NCBI RefSeq assembly: GCF_965638725.1 | Contig: NC_134949.1 | Coordinates: forward strand, 131,174,969 to 131,238,968 | Source of the DNA: Aptenodytes patagonicus | Taxonomy: Eukaryota > Chordata > Aves > Sphenisciformes > Spheniscidae | Direction: 5' to 3' | DNA length: 64,000 bases | Part shown: positions 45,901 through 64,000 of the stretch, piece by piece | How the letters are laid out: each line of letters opens with the position of its first letter | Numbering within the stretch: the stretch's first letter is position 1 | Made by a program: the position numbers and the translations under genes | The notes under the pieces: generated by a model | The model's database searches: none | The model's input: the letters and a program-made list of their open reading frames with translations, nothing else | What the model was told of the DNA's origin: nothing

Positions 45901-48900
45901 AGGTCTTTGCTATTGAGTGCTTAATTTATGCACGTGAGATGGACAACAGCGATGGACAATGATCCACATACTGACAACCATTTGCAGCCCTATTACAGTA
46001 AGAGTATTTCATGAATCGTTAAAAGATGGGAGGAACTTTCATAATTCTGAGGCAGAAGGTAGCTGCTGACGGCCTACAGGGCTCTTTTTCTGTCTCCTCA
46101 GGGGGATTGGCTCTAGAAGATGTTTCTCACAGTTGGTTTGTCAGTTATTGCTGATTATTTCCTTGCTGCTGTCTGAGCAAGGTTCAGGTCTCAGTGGGCT
46201 TGTGTGAATTTGCCACCTGAAAACGGGCTTGAGCTAGCATTGGTTGTCACAGATGAGAAAAAGGCAGAGAAGGTGATAAAACCACAGCAGCAACTGTCTT
46301 CATTAGCTGTTCATGGGAACTTGCCCAGCCTTGGGTCATCCTGCAGGGATATTCACTTATGCCCTGGCTGCATGGGGTTGCAGGGTAGAAATCTCTTTGG
46401 TCCAGAAGGGTGGAGAGTCTGTGATACGAAACTGGGCTCTTGCTGTGCCAGAATGCCCTGCTATTAACACCGGTATTGACAACTACATTTTGGCCTGTTA
46501 ACTGCAAAGAGATGACGGCAATTGCCCCGTCCCAGTTCTTCCCTATGCCGTTTCTGCACTCAGGAAAATTCCACCTGAATTTTCTCAGTGCTCTCCATCA
46601 TTCAAAGAGAAACCTTACAGAGCCACAGTGCAGACCTTGGACTTTTGCATGGTCCAGTCTAACTCACAGGAGTGTAAAAAGACAAAACCAGCATAAGAAG
46701 CATCTACACTTTACTTCAAAGGTGACTTGACCAAAGATGTCTCTGCGATCCATTTGTCCTGAAGGCCATAAAACTGATGGTGAATGGTATTTGCATATTT
46801 TCTGGTCTTAACACCAGTTGACCTACAAGTACAAACCAAAATCAACCAAAGAGTTATTTGCAGGGCACTTTGCTTTGTAAACTGTTGCCGGAATTACAAA
46901 GCATCAGTTTCAAGGGAGAGAAATGATCTGACTTGCCCTTGGCTGGCCTTTCCCTCCCTCCCTCCCTCCCTCCCTCCCTCTATGATAATACTCAGCAAGG
47001 TGAGTGGGTGTTTGGGTGAAAGTGAGGTTTTTTGCCATTTCCCTCATTTCTGAACAATACAAAGGAAATGTAGGGTCAAATGCAGGTATGTTTTACAGGA
47101 TAAAAGTACATAATTTGACCCACGCATACTGAAATACTAGAACAGAGGAGCTCATAAATTTCCTTCATTGTAGAATTTAAAATAAAAATCATTAAGCAGG
47201 GGGAGAGAATATTATGGGAGAGGACCAAAATGTCTGTTTGGGCAACGCAGCGGTGTCTACAGCCCTGGTCTATTTGTAGTGACAGGGGAGGTTGCAGCTG
47301 AATCGTTACGCGAGACGTGCGCTGCACTCATTGGAGCTTAGGGCGAAGCCCTCGTGCCTCTCCCTGCACTTGCAGCGGGCACAAACACTTGCAAAATTGG
47401 CAAAAAGATTGTGGGAGCTGGAGATTTTCAGGAAGCTTGCAGAGCTGGGGAGCAGGAAGGAGTGGGTGAGTGAAGGGGCAACAGCAGCAATTGGTAGAAG
47501 AGGATGAATGGAGAGAAGTCGGTGGTAGCTGAGTGGGCAGAGATACACGAGTTAGCCAGGCAGAAGAGTACCAGTGGAAAGGGAGGGAATGGGGTTAGCA
47601 GAAAGCGTTTGTAAGCTTTCAGCAAGTCTCTCAACACTTTTCCACTCTACTGTAATTAATTTTGCTGCTAGTCTGGGCTGGTTTGTGTGTAGTGAATGTA
47701 AATGAGACCAGCGGGTTGCTAGGGTCTGTATGAAATGCAAAAATGAATGTGTGGCTCATGACAAATAACTATGCTGGCTTGTGTCTGTGGAACTGACACA
47801 GTTGTACACAGTCAGACATGAGGATCTTGATCCTGCCAACGCTTATAACCATCAGCATCTTAATGTATGCTCCTAACTTCCTTTGAGCATATATACCTAT
47901 GTGTTTGAGGTGTCAGGGCTTACACCTGGCTATGAATTCTACAAAGAACTCATTGAAAGATGAAAAAATAAAACCAATCAACATTAATTTGCTAAGAACA
48001 CTCCAAAATAGAGCAGGATCTTGAGAAAAAGTGCCATAATGAGACCCTAACATTAGTTCTTGTTCGTTCAAAAGTACCTTGTGTTTCACAGGCAGCTTTT
48101 TGTTTGTTTTTCTGTTTCTACTTTGGTTTAACCCACCATTTGAGGACTGAAAGGCAGAAATTCCCCACCCAGCAGAGAAAGTCTTACAAGACTGAAAAGA
48201 GGAAGACCTATTTTGCAACCAGGGTGGTTTCCCCTGGGACATACATGATGGTGAACGGGCAGAGTAGCATTTTTATTGTAGGTTAAAATTTATGAAAACT
48301 TGGATTTCATTTGCCTGTGTGCATACTTTGCAAGTATGTACCAGGGAAGGAAGGAGGACTAGATGAGACCCAGTACATATCAAGGTCTTACTTGAATATA
48401 TTCTCTGGATATGACCAGGTGCCATGCCCCCTCCAGAGCCCCCTTCCAGTTTCCAAAGTCAAGATGAGGTCAATGGAAACCGGAGCTGCCCAGGACCCCG
48501 GAGGATCAGGGTCCTTAACTGTAAGACTAACTACAGTGGACTGGAAATCAAGGCTATTGATGAATTAATTAACTGTTTCATTCAGATGACTACATATGGG
48601 AAGACAGGGAAAATATATGTAAGAAGGGAAGGAAAACATGCTCAGCTGAGGCCGTAAGGGAGACCAACTTTTCTCTTCAGTTACTTTGAATTGAACTCCT
48701 AATTGCTTCCATTAGTTGAAGCAGTTATTTTAGTAATCCAACAACAACTGGCTTTTCTTGCTATCAGCAGAGCATTTTTCATTTGAATAGGGAATTTGTG
48801 GAACTGGATGGAAGGACAGATCAGAAGTCAGGCCACTTCATAAACTCAGGCACTGCATGAGTTTAGTTGTGCATGTCACAAAGACTGCGCTCCTGTCTCT

Positions 48901-51765
48901 ACCGATGGTGTCAGAAGTGCTAAGAGGTTCTTACCTCTTTTAGAGTCGTCTCTGCAGATGAGGCAGAGCTAGGAGCAAAGGTTACTGTTAAAGGACAGCC
49001 TTAATGGGAGAGCTGCTTGTAGTGTTCAGATCCCACTGGAAGTGGGGACGATTCTGGAGGGTGCCCAGAGACCCCAGCGAGCGTGGGCAGTGGCAGAGCT
49101 CTGCCAGAGCAAGCACAATAGCTCATTTCCTTTGGCACCCAGCAAATCAGGAGCTTAGTGAAAATGGGAGAAAGAGCTTTGTGATGGCAATTGATCCTCG
49201 TCAATGAAACATGGAGCTCCCTCAAGTCCTGCCTTGTGCTGCTTCCCCCCCGCTGTCCGCGGAAGCAACCTTGAGATGACCCTGCCTTTCAGAAAACCTT
49301 GCTGGTGCTACTGCAGCAGGGTCATGGTGCCAGATAGCATTGCCTAAACTGGTGAGTACCATGTGCAGCTTCTCAAACAAAGGTGAGAAGCCACCCTTTG
49401 TTTCCAGGGCAGGCGCTTTGGAGCCAGCAATTTGACAGCAAAAGAATCGGTTTATTGTGAAAGTGACCCCTTCCCCTGCCCTCAAGAGAGGAAATCCCCA
49501 AACACACGGAAGGAGGAAATTTTCAGTGAGAGGCCCAGCCGATAGCAATGGTCAGATTGCAAGCAGTGGCATTTGGCCACATAACAGGACTGTCCTTTAA
49601 GCTCACCTGCAGCCTGCTTCCCTAGCCTTCTCCTCCGGGTGAATGAACTGTATGTCCTGCCTGGCAATCTGTGGTGGTGTCGCAGCCACAATTGTCTAAG
49701 AATTTAACACAGGCGTGGGCTTTATATCTAATGTAAGTGTTGTAAAAGATGTTTTATTAAGACAAGCTCTGTGTCTAAGGTGGCTCAGTTAGTTAAACCA
49801 CTGATTTGAGGAACTTCTATAGACCAGGCAAGCATTTGGAGGAAGGGCTTTACTCCTTTACCACCCAAGAAGACAGCAGCATTGACTGAGAACCACTGAC
49901 ATCCCTCTGTGCTTTGCTGAAGAGTAGGGAGGACACAAGCTAGTTTGTTTCTTATCTTTGTATTTCAGTGCTGTTTCACTCATGTATCCTAGATTTTAAA
50001 AAAACTTCATATTCAGACCATAACTGATAATGCATGTCTTGCTATTTTAGCAGGATTTAATACAAAAAACCTTTGAAAGAAACTGAGAAGCTCTCACCTG
50101 ATTATTCTTTTATATGTTTTAGGAAGACAGTGGTTTAGTAATAAGCACAGAATTCCTTTTTCTGAGTTCGAGGTGACAAACAACCCCCGGTACAAGTGTG
50201 CAGCAGGTCAGGGAGCGTCATTACAACTGGCTGAGTAAGGAAAGAGCCCTGGACTTTTAAGAACAAACATGGCAATGTTTAGAAAATTAATGGGTAAATT
50301 AAAATACACACCCTCCAAGACTCTTCACATGATAAATATGCTCTCTCCATTAGACCCCTTGCAATGCCTCTTTGCTCACATTCTAACAGCATAGAAGTCT
50401 GATTGTATTTCCATTAAAATAAAATCCAAATATGTCAATGCGCTCTGCACAGGATGAGAGCCTTACTATGTTTCAGTAGCAGTTTTTGTATTCCACAGGA
50501 AAAGATTCTGCTTAAGCTCTATTCTGATTTAATAGGTGTGTTTCAAACAGAATGATGTGGAATTTCCCTCCTTCTGAAAAATTCCCCACCAAGAGCTGAT
50601 CTTTGCTAGCATTCACCAACTGTGGCTTCCTCCCCTTCAGATGCTGGCATAATTCATTGTGTCATTTAACAGTTCACAGAAACTGATATTAATAAATACG
50701 AACTGGTAAGCTGTCCTTCTGAAGTAGCATGGAGTGCTTGGATAACATTTAAAAATCATGTAAAGGGAGAACACATCCTGTCTGGCAAGTTGAGGGGTAA
50801 AATATGCTACATGCAACCAGATGGCTACACACACTTGTCTGAAATTGCAGGAGGAGGCCACCACTTTCTTCCGTGACTATAAGAACCTGTCAGCAAGGTG
50901 TCGTGCTGTGTAGGAGCTCTCACAGGGCTTGGCTGTGGAGTTTAAAGGCAGTAAGCAGGTGACTGGCCTGAACAGGAGACCCGTGGTATACTAAACTGTG
51001 GCTTTTTCAAGGCTTTTTGCACTTGTTTTTTCATTTTTTTCTATGCTGCTGGTTTTAATGCTTTTTTTTTCTCTGCTGCTGGTATTAAAAGTTTTGGTTC
51101 CTTTTTCTTTTTAAGAACCTGTTACCTGTAATGTATATACAGAAGTACTGTGCTGTGTATGGGTGTCTTGTATGCATCAGAAACTTTATTCATAGCTATT
51201 CCAGATACTGCCCACATGATCTTTGCTTTCTCAAACCTGTTTCACCATCAAAGAGGAACAGGTGAACAATAGGGCCAAAAGCACTGTATGCATTTAAGAA
51301 TGCTTCAGAAAGTACCCATTAAATCATTTAGCAATAAGTTTTTCAGCCTTGAAAATCAGAAATGGCAGTGTTGAAAACACAAACCTCTTCTTGTTTGGAT
51401 CCCTGCGCTGTGAATTTGAAGATGTGAAACCGAGAGTGTTCGAAGCAGCCCGAGCGATGGCTCGCATGCCGGGTGTGGGACTTGGTTTGACTCTGTCCGT
51501 GTCATCCCCCTGCAGCTGGGGTGGGGGTTGCGCTCAGAAATCCAGGTGGTTCCTTTCCAGTTGTCTGCTTTCCTAAAGAGGAACGGCTGCTTTTCAGCTG
51601 CCTGTGCTATCTCTTGGACAAGACGTTTATGCTTGTATTCAGAAGCCTGAAAGATGCTGGTGCACAAAGGAGATTTCCTCTTGTAAGGAACAATCTTTCC
51701 CAGTCACCCTTCCCTAACCCGCCTCGTTCCAGGGACTGGCTGTAGCCAGGATAAGCTGTCTCCTA
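42960..51765. other. Intergenic stretch before CYBB 3' end
   Basis: About 8.8 kb without a recognisable exon or transposon. The longest frames (44333-44833 on -, 49222-49548 on -) show no domain. A (TCCC)n repeat occupies 46951-46980. Some of the right-hand part could belong to a longer CYBB 3' UTR if the poly(A) site near 51.79 kb is skipped. Confidence 0.5.
46951..46980 (+). repeat. (TCCC)n microsatellite
   Basis: Thirty bases of perfect TCCC repeats, seven and a half units. Confidence 0.95.
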
Positions 51766-51789
51766 ATAACAAGCATTATGCTAGAACAC

Positions 51790-51802
51790 TTTATTGTTTA
51801 AT
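51790..51802 (-). terminator. CYBB: Candidate CYBB poly(A) signals
   Basis: On the minus strand, ATTAAA (51797-51802) followed by AATAAA (51790-51795). These are the first two poly(A) hexamers after the CYBB stop codon, roughly 590 nt downstream. Confidence 0.45.
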
Positions 51803-51987
51803 AGCATTAAGCTTTATCAGTGTGAATTGGCTCCCAAATGCATATAGCTGCCTAGACCCTTCAGCAGTCATGAATAACAGGAGGATAAAGGCAGTTAATT
51901 GAGGGAAAAGCCCGTCACACAGACAAATTTCTGCTAAATTGCCAGCATGGACGGCAGTGCACACTTCCCTAAGGTAAAATTTGACGC

Positions 51988-52225
51988 TATATTAGGAAAA
52001 ATTTCTTTGCCGAAAGGGTTGTCAAGCATTGGAACAGGCTGCCCAGGGAAGTGGTTGAGTCACCATCCCTGGAGGCATTTAAAAGACGTGTAGATGTGGT
52101 GCTTAGGGACATGGTTTAGTGGTGGACTTGGCAGTGCTAGGTTAACGGTTGGACTTGATAATCTTAAAGGTCTTTTCCAACCTAAACGATTCTATGATGC
52201 TATGATTCTATGATTCTATGATTCT
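51988..52225 (+). mobile_element. CR1 LINE 3' tail, antisense in CYBB 3' UTR
   Basis: A clear CR1 3' end in + orientation: GGAACAGGCTGCCCAGGGAA, then CCATCCCTGGAGGCATTTAA, GTGGACTTGGCAGTGCTAGG and TCTTTTCCAACCTAAACGAT, closing with the diagnostic ATTCTATG units at about 52190-52224. Only about 240 bp remain. It lies 158 bp beyond the CYBB stop and runs opposite to CYBB. Confidence 0.93.
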
Positions 52226-52382
52226 TTTACTCTACCACAGCACCAAAATAATTCCCAAGAAGCAAAGGGTTTTGTGTTAGTGTAGCTGAGATTAGAAGCT
52301 GGGCTGTCCTTCCCAGACTCCAAATAGAAAAAGAGATCCAGTCTTTAAACTTTGTATTGAATGACTACCACGTGCTTGGGAG

Positions 52383-63130
<10,748 letters not shown>

Positions 63131-64000
63131 CTAGGAGTGACAGGAAAGAAATAATCAGGGTTAAGAACAAGACAAGTACTCAGTGATTTTGGGTAACATT
63201 TGAAACTCCGTAACATTTGTCAGCTGCGGCTTAAGACCTTTGCCACTCTCACCCTCTTCGTCACAATTTCAGATCACTAATGTGTTTTACTGTTAAAGCT
63301 TTACCATCTGAATTTTACATCTTTTTGGGTGGGGGAAGGAAAGAAGTAAAGGGAAGTTTCCAGCATGTCTTTGTTCAACAAAGGCTTTCAACAATTCAAG
63401 TAGTAGTACCCTAATACATGGGAAACTGAAGCATGGGATGGCTTAAATTATTTGTCAGGATCATCCAGGATTTCTGTAGAAGAGCCAAGAAGTGGATCTG
63501 GATCTCTTTGGTGTCACATTTGCTAGTGCTGCTTTGTTCTGCTGTATTGCTAATAATCACTAATAATGTTCTTGCTGAGCTGGACGTGCCCGTAAACCTA
63601 GTATAGCTGAGGTGTTTCACACTACTTCTGCCACACATTATTGCAGGGGTAAGCCGTGCAACGCTTTTCAAAATTTTTCCCCTTTTGTATCACCAGATAC
63701 TTATTCACCTTCAAAACAGGGCCTGATGGCTACAGATCTAACACCCCCAAACAATCCATCTCTGCTGCAGACCTCCTCTGTGGCCTTATGTTAACTGCAT
63801 CTCCCTGCTCCTTTTCTATGAAGTGGCGGTGAGATTTCAGCCACAGCTCAGAAAGGGAACCTGCTCAGCTCAAGTGATCTACTGATACGAAGACTGTTCT
63901 AAGATATATGATTTGTAAGGTACTTGCATTGAGAAGTGAAACATTTGATGGAAAAAAAAAAGAGAGAAAACGCTTAGATTAGGAAATGAGAGATAAAATA
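63131..64000 (-). other. CYBB: CYBB intron 4, partial
   Basis: Sequence upstream of exon 5 to the window edge. I looked for exon 4 (helix III with H101) on the minus strand and did not find it, so the intron continues past the edge. The frame at 63411-63671 shows no NOX2 similarity. Confidence 0.8.

Larger units (their letters stand above)
51770..52382 (-). other. CYBB: CYBB 3' UTR (probable extent)
   Basis: Reading leftward from the CYBB stop there is no AATAAA or ATTAAA before the CR1 tail at 51988-52225. The first such signals come after it, at 51790-51802. The CR1 therefore most likely lies inside the mature 3' UTR. The human 3' UTR is longer, so a more distal end is possible. Confidence 0.5.

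Noticed and set aside
49781-49794. Box-A-like TGGCTCAGTTAGTT
   Set aside because: No matching box B at tRNA spacing and no cloverleaf; not called as tRNA or SINE.
50121-50185. tRNA-like segment with a 5-bp CAGAA/TTCTG stem around a 7-nt loop and a nearby GAGTTCGAG box
   Set aside because: Only two bases separate the anticodon-like stem from TTCG, leaving no room for a variable loop and T stem, and no acceptor stem closes. At best a relic.

Overview
The window is vertebrate nuclear DNA and almost certainly comes from a bird. It is AT-rich, mostly non-coding, has three sharp CpG islands, carries multi-exon genes with GT-AG introns, and its transposons are CR1 LINE tails plus one avian-type LTR/ERV-like repeat. 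I saw no mammalian SINEs. The species cannot be named from this sequence alone.

Two protein genes can be read exon by exon, and they face each other. DYNLT3 (dynein light chain Tctex-type 3) lies on the + strand at 30919-36464, complete in five coding exons (116 aa). It starts in a CpG island and has a candidate poly(A) signal near 38.59 kb. CYBB (NOX2/gp91phox, the catalytic subunit of the phagocyte NADPH oxidase) lies on the - strand. Its exons 5-13 fill 52383-63130, and exons 1-4 lie beyond the right edge. Human Xp11.4 has the same convergent pair, and birds carry the block on an autosome (established knowledge). The two genes are neighbours only; no shared pathway is implied.

Layout: 1-14.6 kb has no recognisable exons, a CR1 copy at about 4.75-5.49 kb and an exact 41-bp duplication. 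At 14.6-15.9 kb a strong CpG island carries a good minus-strand splice donor. By synteny it may be the promoter of SYTL5 running left, but no SYTL5 coding sequence was found. From 15.9 to 30.3 kb the DNA is intergenic, with a 1.1-kb LTR/ERV-like repeat at about 22.7-23.85 kb. DYNLT3 occupies 30.3-38.6 kb. From 38.6 to 51.8 kb lies between the two convergent genes and unexpectedly contains a third CpG island (about 42.2-42.9 kb) with no known gene. CYBB fills the rest, with an antisense CR1 tail in its 3' UTR.

No undescribed multi-gene system is visible. The observations most worth a second look are the orphan CpG island, the moved or lost N-glycosylation sequons of NOX2, a compact intronic hairpin in DYNLT3, a possible poison exon in DYNLT3 intron 1, the CR1 inside the CYBB 3' UTR, and the exact 41-bp duplication. 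Exon numbers and residue numbers for CYBB follow the human protein as I remember it; no database was searched.
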